Made by a program: the position numbers and the translations under genes. 64,000 bases of DNA from Gammaproteobacteria bacterium (lineage in GTDB: Bacteria; Pseudomonadota; Gammaproteobacteria; Steroidobacterales; GCA-2729495): positions 124,001-188,000 of the forward strand of contig QUBU01000002.1 in NCBI GenBank assembly GCA_014337915.1, written 5' to 3'. This document shows positions 21,828-30,655 of this stretch, piece after piece. Position 1 is the first letter of the stretch; each line of letters opens with the position of its first letter. The notes under the pieces were generated by a model that saw only the letters and a list, made by a program, of their open reading frames with translations, was not told the DNA's origin and ran no database searches.

Positions 21828-22790
21828 TCAGGCCGCCGCTCGCACGCCCCAGCCGCCACGGGCATAGCCCTTGGGCAGTCCCGCTTCGGGCGTGAAGCCG
21901 TACAGCGCTTCGCCGGGCAGGGCGTCGACGAGGATCTGGCGTACCGCCAGCAGCTTCTCGATGTCGATGCCGGTGCGCAGCCCCATGGCATCGAGCATGA
22001 AGACGAGGTCCTCGGTGACGATGTTGCCGCTGGCGCCCGGCGCATAGGGGCAGCCACCGAGGCCACCGAGCGAGCTGTCGAGCGTGGTGATGCCTTCCTC
22101 GAGCGCGGCCAGCGCATTGGCCAGGCCGAGGCCGCGGGTGTTGTGCAGGTGGACACTCGACAGCCGGTCGTGGCCGACCTCGGCGCGCACCAGCTTGATC
22201 AGGCGGCGCAGCTGCGTGGGATTGGCGTAGCCGGTGGTATCGGAGAGCCCGACCTCGTCGACGCCGGCTTCCATGAGGCGCCTGGCGAGCTCCACTACCT
22301 TGCGTTCCGGCACCGGGCCCTCGAGCGTGCAGCCGAAGGCGGTGGCGACGTTGCCCTCGAGGCCCGGGCGCTCCCCCGCGGGCAGGCTGCGCAGCAGTTC
22401 GGCGATGCGGCGCACCTCGTCGATGACTTCGTCGTGGGTCTTGCGCAGGTTCGCCTTGCTGTGGGTCTCGCTGGCGGACAGCGGCAGGGCGATCTTGTGG
22501 GCGCCGGCCTCGATGGCGTTCTGCGCACCCTTGAAGTTCGGCACTAGGGCGAGGACCGTCAGGCCGGGAATGGTCCGCGCGTAGCGGACGATTTCCGCGG
22601 CATCCGCCATCTGCGGCAGCAGCTTCGCCGGTACGAAGGAGCAGACCTCGATCTCGCGCACGCCGGCCGCGGCTTGCGCCGCAATCCAGGCCTTCTTCGC
22701 GGCCGTCGGCATGATGGACTTGATGCTCTGCAGGCCGTCGCGCGGGCCGACTTCGCTGACCAGGATGTCGATATCGTCATGTTCTTGCAT
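21828..22790 (-). CDS. HMG-CoA lyase family enzyme (hydroxymethylglutaryl-CoA or citramalyl-CoA lyase)
   Basis: 320 residues, a TIM-barrel metal-dependent lyase. Arg and Asp of VSEVGPRDGLQ, metal His residues in HLHNTRG and the catalytic-Cys signature GGLGGCPYAPGASGN are all present. HMG-CoA lyase splits HMG-CoA into acetoacetate and acetyl-CoA in leucine breakdown. Close relatives in Chloroflexus cleave (R)-citramalyl-CoA to acetyl-CoA and pyruvate. No other leucine-degradation genes (isovaleryl-CoA dehydrogenase, methylcrotonyl-CoA carboxylase) lie nearby, while a divergent class III CoA-transferase and a LeuCD-type hydro-lyase do. This makes the citramalyl-CoA option worth weighing. Overall family certain, substrate not. 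Confidence 0.88.
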   Translation of the reverse strand: MQEHDDIDILVSEVGPRDGLQSIKSIMPTAAKKAWIAAQAAAGVREIEVCSFVPAKLLPQMADAAEIVRYARTIPGLTVLALVPNFKGAQNAIEAGAHKIALPLSASETHSKANLRKTHDEVIDEVRRIAELLRSLPAGERPGLEGNVATAFGCTLEGPVPERKVVELARRLMEAGVDEVGLSDTTGYANPTQLRRLIKLVRAEVGHDRLSSVHLHNTRGLGLANALAALEEGITTLDSSLGGLGGCPYAPGASGNIVTEDLVFMLDAMGLRTGIDIEKLLAVRQILVDALPGEALYGFTPEAGLPKGYARGGWGVRAAA

Positions 22791-22839
22791 GTGGGCGGGT
22801 CCTTGGCTGTCCGGCCGGGTCCGGTGGGCCCGGCCGGCG

Positions 22840-22874
22840 GCTCTATTCTATATGGGGGCGGCGTGGGCGATAAT
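22840..22874. promoter_or_regulatory. Possible divergent promoters between the lyase and CoA-transferase genes
   Basis: On the minus strand TAGAAT (within 22840-22852) has TTATCG 17 bases upstream. On the plus strand GATAAT at 22869-22874 has TTCTAT 17 bases upstream. Matches are partial, so both are tentative. Confidence 0.35.
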
Positions 22875-22933
22875 CCACGGCCCCGCGGCCCGCCGCGGGC
22901 GCCACCGACACCCTGCAGCGACCGAGGATCTCC

Positions 22934-24136
22934 ATGTCAGGCAAGCAAGCACTCCCCCTGGCCGGCGTACGCGTCATCGAGTTCACCCATATGGTCATGG
23001 GGCCAGCCGCCGGGCTGATGCTGGCGGACCTCGGTGCCGACGTCATCAAGATCGAGCCTGCCGAGGGCGACAGCACGCGGACCCTGCCCGGCTCGGGTGC
23101 CGGCTATTTCCCCATGTACAACCGCAACAAGCGCAGTTTCTGCGTCGACCTGAAGGCGGCGGCGGGCAAGGAGGCGGTGCTGCGACTGGTCGACAAGGCG
23201 GATGTCGTCATCGAGAACTTCCGGCCGGGCACCATGGACCGCCTGGGCCTGGGTTACGCGGCGCTGAGCCAGCGCAACCCGCGCCTGATCTACTGCTCGG
23301 AAAAGGGCTTCCTTTCCGGTCCCTACGAAGAGCGCACGGCGCTCGATGAAGTGGCGCAGATGATGGGTGGCCTGGCCTACATGACCGGGCCGCCGGGCAA
23401 GCCGCTGCGTGCCGGTACCTCGGTGATCGACGTGCAGGGAGGCATGTTCGGCGCACTGGGCATCATCGCCGCCCTGTACCAGCGCCAGGCCAGCGGGCGT
23501 GGCCAGTACGTGGTCGCCTCGCTCTACGAGAGCACCGTATTCCTGGTTGGCCAGCACATGGCGCAGTTCGCCGTCACCGGCAAGGCTGCGGCACCCATGC
23601 CGGTGCGCGTGTCTGCCTGGGCCATCTACCAGGTGTTCGATACTGCCGACGGCGAGCAGGTGTTCGTCGGCGTGGTCAGCGACAAGCAATGGAAGCTGCT
23701 TTGCGAGGCCTTCGACCTGCGTGAGCTGGCGGCGGACCGCAGCCTCGACACCAACAACGACCGCGTGGCCCACAAGGATCGCCTCCTGCCGGTCATCAAG
23801 GCGACTTTCCTGAAGTACAGCAAGCAGGATCTGATGGCCAAGCTCGAGAAGACCGGTCTGCCGTTCGCGCCTATCGCCCGGCCGGAGCAGCTGTTCGACG
23901 ATCCGCACCTGGTGGCGAGCGGCGGTCTGCTGCCGCTCACCGTCACGGACGGCGAGCGCAAGGGCGAGGCCACGCGCCTGCCCGCCCTGCCGCTGGAGAT
24001 GGATGGCCATCGCTTCGGTGTGCTGCGCGACCTGCCGCGGCGTGGCCAGCACAGCCGCGAGGTGCTGGCGGAAGCGGGCTACAGCGCCGCGCAGATCGCC
24101 GAGCTGGTCAGCCAGGGGGTCGTCGGCGCCGAATGA
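22934..24136 (+). CDS. Class III CoA-transferase (CaiB/BaiF family)
   Basis: 400 residues. N-terminal LAGVRVIEFTHMVMGPAAG and DLGADVIKIEPAEGD are characteristic of formyl-CoA-transferase relatives. The catalytic Asp is probably Asp166 in GTSVIDVQGGMFG. RPGTMDRLGLGY and the C-terminal SHREVL-like region (QHSREVLAEAGYSAAQIAEL) complete the fold. Family members move CoA between carboxylic acids such as oxalate, succinate, citramalate or bile acids. The divergent lyase next door shares the intergenic region, so both may act on one acyl-CoA. A succinyl-CoA:citramalate transferase role is a hypothesis from context only. GAGGATC precedes the ATG as ribosome-binding site. Confidence 0.87.
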   Translation: MSGKQALPLAGVRVIEFTHMVMGPAAGLMLADLGADVIKIEPAEGDSTRTLPGSGAGYFPMYNRNKRSFCVDLKAAAGKEAVLRLVDKADVVIENFRPGTMDRLGLGYAALSQRNPRLIYCSEKGFLSGPYEERTALDEVAQMMGGLAYMTGPPGKPLRAGTSVIDVQGGMFGALGIIAALYQRQASGRGQYVVASLYESTVFLVGQHMAQFAVTGKAAAPMPVRVSAWAIYQVFDTADGEQVFVGVVSDKQWKLLCEAFDLRELAADRSLDTNNDRVAHKDRLLPVIKATFLKYSKQDLMAKLEKTGLPFAPIARPEQLFDDPHLVASGGLLPLTVTDGERKGEATRLPALPLEMDGHRFGVLRDLPRRGQHSREVLAEAGYSAAQIAELVSQGVVGAE

Positions 24137-24234
24137 CACTGCGCGCCTGCGGCTGCCTGCCTCCCTTACTACCCTTGCTGCCTCTGCCGGCGACGGTGCA
24201 GACTACGGATCCGTTCACCACAAGGAAGCCTGCC

Positions 24235-24831
24235 ATGCGACTGGAGTCGGGAATACGGGCGCTCTGCACGCTGCTGCTGACGGTACTCGCCGGCTGTGCC
24301 TCCGGCCCCAGCATCCGCGTCGACGGCGATCCCAGCGTCAACTTCGGTGCCTACCGCAGCTTCGGCTTCTTCGAGCCGCTGGCCACCGACAAGGCCGGCT
24401 ATTCGACCTTGCTCACCGCCCGCCTCAAGGATGCAGCCCGCCGTGAAATGACGGCCAAGGGTTATGTCTACGACGAGGCCAATCCCGAACTGCGCCTCAA
24501 CTTCAACGTCAACCTCGTCGACAAGACCGAGATCCGCAGTTCGCCCAGCGTCGGCGCCGGCTATGGCTACTACGGTTATCGCCATGGCTTGTACGGCGCC
24601 TGGGGCGGTTATCCCTACGATGTCGAGACCACTAACTACAAGCAGGGCACCCTGACGATCGACGTCGTCGATGCTGTGCGCAAGGCCCTGGTCTGGCAGG
24701 GTGTTGCCGAAGCGCGCATCACCCAGAAGATCCGCGAGAATCCCGCCGGAGCGGTGGATGCGGCCGTGACGCAGATTCTCGCGGGGTTCCCGGCGCACGG
24801 CGCAGTGGCCGCGACGCCGGCGAAGAACTGA
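24235..24831 (+). CDS. DUF4136-type outer-membrane lipoprotein
   Basis: 198 residues from the ATG at 24235, chosen because AAGGAAG lies just before it and the N-terminus becomes a clean lipoprotein signal (lipobox LAGC in LTVLAGCASGP). A longer reading from 24133 would bury the signal. The mature part resembles the DUF4136 family: FGAYRSFGFFEP near the start and a Gly/Tyr-rich segment YGYYGYRHGLYGAWGGYPY in the middle, with a C-terminal RITQKIRENPAGAVDAAVTQIL. Function is unknown; members are small envelope lipoproteins. It sits between the CoA-transferase and the convergent leuD-like gene with no obvious functional tie. Confidence 0.8.
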   Translation: MRLESGIRALCTLLLTVLAGCASGPSIRVDGDPSVNFGAYRSFGFFEPLATDKAGYSTLLTARLKDAARREMTAKGYVYDEANPELRLNFNVNLVDKTEIRSSPSVGAGYGYYGYRHGLYGAWGGYPYDVETTNYKQGTLTIDVVDAVRKALVWQGVAEARITQKIRENPAGAVDAAVTQILAGFPAHGAVAATPAKN

Positions 24832-24847
24832 CCCCGGCGACGGGCTG

Positions 24848-25468
24848 CTACAGGTAGATCCAGGGCCGCCGCAGGCGATCATGCCCCTGGAAGGCGAGGA
24901 TTTCGTCGTCGCGCTTCATCGTCAGCGCGATGCCGTCGAGTCCTTCCAGCAGCATTTCACGGTCGGCGGCGGCGATGGCAAAGGCGTGGCGCCTGCCATC
25001 CGGGGCGGTCACCGTGCAGTCCACCAGGTCCACGGTCAGCAGCCGGCTGGCGGGGTCGGCCTCGACCTGCCTGGCGAGGTCTTCGATCAGGGCATTGTCC
25101 AGCACCACGGGCAGGATGCCATTGCGCACGCAGTTGCCGGCGAAGATGGCGCCGAAGCTCGGGGCGATGATGCTGCGCATGCCCCATTCCTGCAGCGCCC
25201 ACACCGCGTGTTCGCGCGAGGAGCCGCAGCCGAAGTTGGCACCGGCCAGCAGGATGCGCGCCTGCCGGTAGGGCTCACGGTTGAGCACGAAATCCGGGTT
25301 CTCGTCACGGCTGCCGGGCGCCTGGTAGCGCCAGCCGGCGAACAGGCCGGCGGCGAGGCCGGTCTTGCCGACGGTCTTCATCTCGCGGCTGGGGATGATG
25401 GCGTCGGTGTCGACGTTGATGCGCAGCAGGGGTGCGGCGACGGCGGTGATGCGGGTGAATTTTTCCAT
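24848..25468 (-). CDS. leuD: 3-isopropylmalate dehydratase small subunit (LeuD type)
   Basis: 206 residues from ATG at 25468. The swivelling aconitase small domain shows GANFGCGSSREHAVWAL, SFGAIFAGNCVRNGILPVVL and the start INVDTDAIIPSREM. With LeuC it isomerises 2- to 3-isopropylmalate in leucine synthesis. It follows leuC by 19 bases on the same strand. No leuA or leuB is nearby, and the neighbours are an HMG-CoA-lyase-type enzyme and a CoA-transferase. LeuCD-type enzymes also hydrate citraconate to (R)-citramalate, so the pair may be catabolic here. The frame stays open upstream into leuC, but the family N-terminus is at 25468. Confidence 0.9.
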   Translation of the reverse strand: MEKFTRITAVAAPLLRINVDTDAIIPSREMKTVGKTGLAAGLFAGWRYQAPGSRDENPDFVLNREPYRQARILLAGANFGCGSSREHAVWALQEWGMRSIIAPSFGAIFAGNCVRNGILPVVLDNALIEDLARQVEADPASRLLTVDLVDCTVTAPDGRRHAFAIAAADREMLLEGLDGIALTMKRDDEILAFQGHDRLRRPWIYL

Positions 25469-25487
25469 GTGGGTCGGCCTGCGGCGT

Positions 25488-26894
25488 TCAGCGCGCCAGG
25501 GCGCGGGCATCGGCGAGGCGGCCGGCGATGGCCGAGGCGGCCACGGTGACCGGGCTCGCCAGGTGGGTGCGGGTGCGTGGCCCCTGGCGGTTCTCGAAGT
25601 TGCGATTGGTGCTGGAGACCACGCGTTCCTCGAAGCCGAAGCTCTCGCCGCCGGCGTAGAAGCACATCGAGCAGCCTGACTCGCGCCACTCGAACCCGGC
25701 CGCGCGAAACACGCGGTCCAGGCCCTCGCGTTCCGCCGCCAGCTTGACCTGGGTGGAGCCGGGCACGCAGATGGCGCGCACGCCACTGGCCACCCTGCGT
25801 CCCTCGAGGATGGCCGCCGCGGCGCGCAGGTCCGACAGCCGGCTGTTGGTGCAGGAGCCGATGAAAGCCGCCTGGATCGGCACCTGGTCGAGGCGTGTGC
25901 CGGGTTGCAATGCCATGTAGGCGAGGGCGCGTTCCATGGCCTGGCGGCGATTGGTGTCCGGTTCACCGGCCGGATCCGGCACCGTACCGTCGATGCCGGT
26001 CTCATGCTGCGGGCTGGTGCCCCAGGTCACCTGCGGTGCCAGCGTCGAGCAGTCCAGCGTGATCTCGCGGTCGAAGACTGCGCCAGGGTCGCTCGGCAGC
26101 GTGCGCCAGTAGGCGATCGCCTGCTCCAGCACCTGGTCCCGCGGCGCGTAGGGCCGGCCGCGCACGTAATCGAACACGGCCTGGTCCGGGGCGATGATGA
26201 CCGTCCAGGCGCCGAACTCCACACCCATGTTGCACAGCGTGAGCCTTGCTTCCACGGGTAGCGCGCGCACCGCCTCGCCGGCGAACTCGATGGCGTAGCC
26301 GACGCCGCCCGAGGCGCTGTGGGCGCCAATCAGCGCGAGGATCATGTCCTTGGCAGTGACGCCGGCGGCCAGCCGCCCCTGGAAGTCGATGCGCATGCTG
26401 CGTGGCTTGCGCACCGCCAGCGTCTTGGTGGCGAGCGCATGCTCGGCTTCGGTGGAGCCGATGCCCCAAGCCAGCGCGCCGATGCCACCCAGGGTGCAGG
26501 TGTGGCTGTCGGGGCAGACCAGCGTCACGCCGGGCAGCGCGATGCCCTGTTCCGGCGAGACGACATGGACGATGCCCTGGTCGCTGCTGCCGATGTCGAA
26601 CAGCGTGATGCCGGCGGCGTGCGCGGCCTCGCGGGTCTGCGTGATGAAGCTGGTGCCGCCCGGCATGCGGGTGCTGTCGCTGCGGCCGGGCAGGGTATCG
26701 ACGATATGGTCCATCGTGCAGAACACCTGCTCGGGATTGCGCACGCGGCGATTTGCCGCAGCGAGTTCCTTGAGGGCAACGCTGCCGGTGCGCTCGTGGA
26801 GGAATACCCGGTCGATGTACAGCAGGCTGGTGCCTTCACCCAGGTCCGCAACCAGGTGGTCGTCCCAGAGCTTGTCGATGATGCTGCGTGCCAT
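25488..26894 (-). CDS. leuC: 3-isopropylmalate dehydratase large subunit (LeuC type)
   Basis: 468 residues. Cluster ligands are Cys348 (FIGSCTNSRL), Cys408 and Cys411 (GCSMCFYAGG). Catalytic and substrate loops VVSSTNRNFENRQGP and THLASP are present, and the N-terminus DKLWDDHLVADLGEGTSLLYIDR is typical. The stretch after the last Cys ligand reads FYAGGESFGFEERV, unlike the LAMN..PGERC form of the biosynthetic E. coli enzyme. This points to a subfamily that may use another 2-alkylmalate such as citramalate. Forms a heterodimer with the LeuD-type subunit downstream. Start ATG at 26894, transcribed divergently from moaC. Confidence 0.9.
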   Translation of the reverse strand: MARSIIDKLWDDHLVADLGEGTSLLYIDRVFLHERTGSVALKELAAANRRVRNPEQVFCTMDHIVDTLPGRSDSTRMPGGTSFITQTREAAHAAGITLFDIGSSDQGIVHVVSPEQGIALPGVTLVCPDSHTCTLGGIGALAWGIGSTEAEHALATKTLAVRKPRSMRIDFQGRLAAGVTAKDMILALIGAHSASGGVGYAIEFAGEAVRALPVEARLTLCNMGVEFGAWTVIIAPDQAVFDYVRGRPYAPRDQVLEQAIAYWRTLPSDPGAVFDREITLDCSTLAPQVTWGTSPQHETGIDGTVPDPAGEPDTNRRQAMERALAYMALQPGTRLDQVPIQAAFIGSCTNSRLSDLRAAAAILEGRRVASGVRAICVPGSTQVKLAAEREGLDRVFRAAGFEWRESGCSMCFYAGGESFGFEERVVSSTNRNFENRQGPRTRTHLASPVTVAASAIAGRLADARALAR

Positions 26895-26942
26895 GTGAAA
26901 ATGATAACAGGTCGGTCAAGGACCGCCCGCGGGCCGGCGGTC

Positions 26943-26948
26943 TATAAT
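26943..26948 (+). promoter_or_regulatory. Perfect -10 box TATAAT before moaC
   Basis: TATAAT ends seven bases before the ATG at 26956, placing the expected transcription start within a base or so of the start codon. No ribosome-binding site fits between them, so moaC is probably translated from a leaderless message. The -35 is not evident. Confidence 0.55.
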
Positions 26949-26955
26949 TGCCGGC

Positions 26956-27438
26956 ATGTTTTCCCATCTGGACGCCGACAACCAGCCGACCATGGTGGAC
27001 GTGAGCGGCAAGCCGGTGACGCACCGGACCGCCGTGGCGCAGGCCCGCGTGCTGCTGCCCGACGCGGTGCGTGCCGCGCTCGTGGGCGGTGAGCTGCGCA
27101 CGCCCAAGGGCCCGGTGTTCCAGACCGCGATCATTGCCGGCACCATGGCGGCCAAGCGCACCCACGAGCTGATTCCCTTCTGCCACCCGCTGGCGCTGGA
27201 TGCGGTGAAGATTGGCATCCGCATCGAGGACGGCCATGCCGTCATCGACTGCCAGGTGCGGGTGGAGCATCGCACCGGCGTCGAGATGGAGGCGCTGACC
27301 GGCGCCAGTGTCGCCGCACTGACGGTGTACGACATGTGCAAGGCGCTGTCGCACGACATGGTGATCAGCGACATCAGGCTGGTCGCCAAGACCGGCGGCA
27401 AGAGCGACTACGGCACCAGCGCGCCGCCGCATGGCTGA
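26956..27438 (+). CDS. moaC: Cyclic pyranopterin monophosphate synthase MoaC
   Basis: 160 residues. Converts the MoaA product 3',8-cyclo-GTP to cyclic pyranopterin monophosphate. The signature [15 protein letters not shown] contains the active-site Lys and His residues; [22 protein letters not shown] and the C-terminal Lys-rich KTGGKSDY are family hallmarks. Its N-terminus is [19 protein letters not shown]. The last eight bases overlap mobA. The promoter lies immediately before the start codon. The rest of the pathway (moaD, moaE, moeA) is outside the window; moaA is 24 kb upstream. Confidence 0.96.
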   Translation: MFSHLDADNQPTMVDVSGKPVTHRTAVAQARVLLPDAVRAALVGGELRTPKGPVFQTAIIAGTMAAKRTHELIPFCHPLALDAVKIGIRIEDGHAVIDCQVRVEHRTGVEMEALTGASVAALTVYDMCKALSHDMVISDIRLVAKTGGKSDYGTSAPPHG

Positions 27439-28042
27439 CGCGGCGCCGCCGCTGCTCGGCCTGGTACTGGCTGGCGGTCGCAGCGAGCGGCTCGGCAGGG
27501 ACAAGGCAGCGGTCATGATCGACGGGCGCCCGCTGCTGGAGCGCGCCGTGGCGCTGCTTGCGGCGCTGTTGCCCGAGGTGCGGGTCGCGGTGCGGCCGGA
27601 GCAGGCCGGTGATCCGCTGCGGGGACGTTTTCCGCTGGTGACGGATGCTGCCACCGGCATCGGCCCTGCCGCCGGCATCCTCGCGGCACATGTGGCCACG
27701 CCCGATGCCGCCTGGCTGGTGCTGGCCTGCGACCTGCCGGGGATCGGTTCCGGCGACCTCGGGAAGCTGATTGCGGCACGTGATCCCGCGCGCTGTGCGA
27801 CTGCGTTCCGCGGTGCGCGCGATGGCCGCCCCGAGCCGTTGTGCGCCATCTATGAACCGGCTACCCTTGCGCGGTTCCAGCGCCAGGTGGCCGGAGGCGG
27901 CAGCACCAGCCCGCGCGCCCTGCTCGAGGCCTGCGGGCCCGTCCTGGTCGGGACGCGGGCCGCGGATCAGCTCGACAGCATCAATACCGGCGAGGATCTC
28001 CGACGCCTGGCCCCGGCGGCCGCGGATCGCCTGAAACCATGA
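27431..28042 (+). CDS. mobA: Molybdenum cofactor guanylyltransferase MobA
   Basis: 203 residues, a nucleotidyltransferase fold. [18 protein letters not shown] (about 10-27) is the GTP-binding loop and [10 protein letters not shown] the metal site. MobA links GMP to molybdopterin to make the bis-MGD cofactor of DMSO-reductase-type enzymes. Its presence implies bis-MGD enzymes in this organism, in addition to the xanthine-dehydrogenase type suggested by the xdhC-like gene, which does not need MobA. It overlaps moaC by eight bases and is followed 22 bases later by folE. Confidence 0.9.
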   Translation: MADAAPPLLGLVLAGGRSERLGRDKAAVMIDGRPLLERAVALLAALLPEVRVAVRPEQAGDPLRGRFPLVTDAATGIGPAAGILAAHVATPDAAWLVLACDLPGIGSGDLGKLIAARDPARCATAFRGARDGRPEPLCAIYEPATLARFQRQVAGGGSTSPRALLEACGPVLVGTRAADQLDSINTGEDLRRLAPAAADRLKP

Positions 28043-28064
28043 ACCAGCGGGAAGACCTCATCTG

Positions 28065-28670
28065 ATGCGTACCAGGACGACAGCGCGACGGCCCACGCGG
28101 GCCCAGGCCGAGGACGCGGTCCGCGTCCTGCTGCGGTGGATTGGCGATGATGCCGGCCGGCCCGGCCTGCGCAAGACCCCGGCCCGGGTGGTCGGCTCCT
28201 TCGAAGACTGGTTCTCCGGCTATGGCGTGGACCCCTACGAAGTTCTCGGGGGCTCGTTCCAGCAGGTGGGCGACTACCGCCGGCTGGTGACCCTGCGCGA
28301 CATCGATTTCGAATCGCACTGCGAACACCACATGGCGCCGATCATCGGCCGCATTCACCTGGCCTACCTGCCTGACCGGCGCCTGGCCGGCATCAGCAAG
28401 CTGGTTCGGGTGGTGGAAGCCTATACGCGCCGCCTGCAGGTACAGGAGCGCCTCACCGCCGAGATCGCCCGCTGCATCAATGACGTGCTCGAGCCGCGCG
28501 GCGTGGCGGTGATGGTCGAGGCACAGCACCAGTGCATGACGACGCGCGGTGTGCATCGCGGTAATGTGCGCATGGTCACCACGGAAATGCTCGGCGTGTT
28601 CCAGGATGACGACCGTTTCCGCGGCGAATTCCTTGCCGCGGCCGCCGGCCAGGGGAGCAGCCATCCATGA
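28065..28670 (+). CDS. folE: GTP cyclohydrolase I
   Basis: 201 residues. Opens GTP to 7,8-dihydroneopterin triphosphate for folate synthesis. Zinc ligands lie in SHCEHHMAPIIGRIHLAYLP and in the C-terminal QHQCMTTRGV. RLQVQERLTAEIA is the usual oligomer helix. The N-terminal helix LLRWIGDDAGRPGLRKTPARV is also typical. It follows mobA, so two GTP-using pterin routes (Moco and folate) are encoded side by side. The stop overlaps the next ATG as ATGA. Confidence 0.96.
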   Translation: MRTRTTARRPTRAQAEDAVRVLLRWIGDDAGRPGLRKTPARVVGSFEDWFSGYGVDPYEVLGGSFQQVGDYRRLVTLRDIDFESHCEHHMAPIIGRIHLAYLPDRRLAGISKLVRVVEAYTRRLQVQERLTAEIARCINDVLEPRGVAVMVEAQHQCMTTRGVHRGNVRMVTTEMLGVFQDDDRFRGEFLAAAAGQGSSHP

Positions 28671-29137
28671 ATCCGCGCATCGTCAGGACCATCGAGGATG
28701 CAAAGGCGCTGATCGGGCAGGAGATCGGCGTTACCGACTGGGTGCTGGTGGACCAGCAGCGCATCGACCGGTTCGCCGAGGCCACCGACGACCACCAGTG
28801 GATCCACGTCGATACCGCGCGGGCCCGCAGCGAGATGCCCGGAGGGCAGACCATCGCCCACGGTTACCTGGTGCTGTCGCTGCTGCCGGCACTGATGGAC
28901 AAGCTGGTGACCATGCCGACCCTGCAGCGCGCCATCAACTACGGCCTGAACAAGGTGCGCTTCAAGAACCCGGTGCCCGCCGGCAGCCGCGTGCGCCTGC
29001 GCAGCGTGCTGCTGCAGGCGCAGAAGCGGGCCGGTGCCCTGCAGGTGATCCTCGAGAACACCATCGAGATCGAAGGCCAGGCCAAGCCCGCCTGCGTCGC
29101 CGAAGTCATCGCCCTGTATTTCCTCGACGGCAGCTGA
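28667..29137 (+). CDS. MaoC-like (R)-specific enoyl-CoA hydratase, hotdog fold
   Basis: 156 residues forming a single hotdog domain. The hydratase motif DDHQWIHVD (about 41-49) contains the Asp-His pair, and the helix GGQTIAHGYLVLSLLPALM follows. FKNPVPAGSRVRLRS is a conserved strand pair. Family members hydrate enoyl-CoA thioesters in fatty-acid breakdown or polyhydroxyalkanoate supply. It is translationally coupled to folE through an ATGA overlap, with no obvious metabolic link. Substrate unknown. Confidence 0.88.
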   Translation: MNPRIVRTIEDAKALIGQEIGVTDWVLVDQQRIDRFAEATDDHQWIHVDTARARSEMPGGQTIAHGYLVLSLLPALMDKLVTMPTLQRAINYGLNKVRFKNPVPAGSRVRLRSVLLQAQKRAGALQVILENTIEIEGQAKPACVAEVIALYFLDGS

Positions 29138-29177
29138 GGCCGGCGGGCTGGCTTCCGGCAGTGGCGGCCGCAATCCC

Positions 29178-30629
29178 GTGACCAGCAACGCGCACTACGG
29201 CTCTGCAGGTGAACTGCTGGCGGCGATGGCCGCCGGCAGCACCAGCAGCGAGGAACTGGTGCAGCACGCCCTGGCGCGCATCGCCGACATCAATCCACGC
29301 TGCAACGCCATCGTGGCGGTCGATGCACCGGCGGCACTGGCGCAGGCCCGCGCGGCCGACCAGGCGCGCCGGGCGGGTGCGGCCTGCGGCCCGCTCCACG
29401 GGCTGCCCATGACCGTGAAGGACTGCTTCGAGGTCGTGGGCTTCGCGACCGTCAACGGCGCCGCTGAATGCCGTGACCATCGGCCGCAGCAGACCGCGCC
29501 GGCGGTGCAACGGCTGGTCACCGCCGGCGCCATCGTCATCGGCAAGAGCAACGTGCCGCTGTACGCGCTCGACCTGCAGACCTTCAACGACGTGTTCGGT
29601 ACCACGCGCAATCCATGGGATCTGGATCGCACGCCGGGTGGCTCCAGTGGCGGTGCCGCGGTGGCGCTCGCTACCGGCATGGTGCCGCTGGAGGTCGGCA
29701 CCGACCTCGCGGGCTCGCTGCGCATCCCGGCGCATTTCACCGGCATCTGCTCGCTGAAGCCGAGCTTCGGCGTGGTGCCGACCGCGGGCGCACTGGGTCC
29801 GGTGCCCGGCGACCGCCGTCGTCCCGACCTGGTGGTCGCCGGTCCGATGGCCCGCCGCGTGGCCGACCTGCGCCTGGCGCTCGATGTCATGGCCGGCCCC
29901 GGGGGGCGTGATGCCGGCGGCTGGCGCCTGTCGCTTCCGCCGGCGCGGGCCAGCGCCAGGCACCTGCGGGTGGCGGCCTGGCTGGACGACTCGAATTGCC
30001 CGCCGGCGCCCGGTATCGCTGCCGTACTGGCCCGTGCCATGGCGGCGCTGCGCGGTGCCGGTGTTACGGTTTCGGAAACGCGCCCGGCTTTCGAGCCGGC
30101 CGCCCACTTCCAGGCGTTCTTCCAGCTGATGTACGGCGAGATGAGCGCCGGGTTCCCGGAGCCGGTCTATCGTGCCTTCAGCACTGCCGCCCGCCGTGCC
30201 GATCCCGCGGTTCCCTGGACGCCACTGGTGTCGATGCCGGCCGCGGTCACCCAGTCGCACCGCGACTGGCTGCGTGCCTGCGAGGACCGCGAGCGCTACC
30301 GCACCGCCTGGGACGAGTTCTTCCAGCAGCATGACATCCTCATCACGCCGGTCGCGCCCGTCAGCGCCTTGCCCCACGACCAGCGGCCCTTCGAGCAGCG
30401 CAGCCTGCGCCTTGGCGGGCGCGCGGTCGCCTACATGCAGCAGACGTTCTGGTGCGCGCTCGCCACGGTTGCGGGACTCCCAGCAGTGGTCGTCCCGGTT
30501 GGCCTCGACGCGGAGGGGTTGCCGGTGGGCGTGCAGATCATCGCGCCCTTCCTCCACGAGCACACGGCACTGGAACTCGCCACGCTGGTCGAGGAACTGT
30601 GCGGCGGTTTCCGTCCGCCACCGGATTGA
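29178..30629 (+). CDS. Amidase signature family hydrolase
   Basis: 483 residues from a GTG at 29178. The Ser-cisSer-Lys triad is recognisable: Lys in LPMTVKDCFEV, cis-Ser in TPGGSSGGAAVAL and nucleophile Ser in GTDLAGSLRIPAHFTG, a slight variant of the common GTDTGGSIR form. It hydrolyses carboxamide bonds; the substrate class cannot be deduced. GatA is unlikely because gatB and gatC are absent and the C-terminal half differs. It lies 40 bases after the MaoC-like gene and ends convergently with the IMPase-like gene. The first residues (MTSNAHYGSAGELLAAMAAG) match the usual amidase N-terminal helix. Confidence 0.87.
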   Translation: MTSNAHYGSAGELLAAMAAGSTSSEELVQHALARIADINPRCNAIVAVDAPAALAQARAADQARRAGAACGPLHGLPMTVKDCFEVVGFATVNGAAECRDHRPQQTAPAVQRLVTAGAIVIGKSNVPLYALDLQTFNDVFGTTRNPWDLDRTPGGSSGGAAVALATGMVPLEVGTDLAGSLRIPAHFTGICSLKPSFGVVPTAGALGPVPGDRRRPDLVVAGPMARRVADLRLALDVMAGPGGRDAGGWRLSLPPARASARHLRVAAWLDDSNCPPAPGIAAVLARAMAALRGAGVTVSETRPAFEPAAHFQAFFQLMYGEMSAGFPEPVYRAFSTAARRADPAVPWTPLVSMPAAVTQSHRDWLRACEDRERYRTAWDEFFQQHDILITPVAPVSALPHDQRPFEQRSLRLGGRAVAYMQQTFWCALATVAGLPAVVVPVGLDAEGLPVGVQIIAPFLHEHTALELATLVEELCGGFRPPPD

Positions 30630-30655
30630 ACGCGGCGCCACCCACGGGATCCGTT

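Noticed and set aside
29106-30641. Long minus-strand frame opposite the amidase gene
   Set aside because: No domain similarity and biased composition; the plus-strand amidase has an intact catalytic triad.
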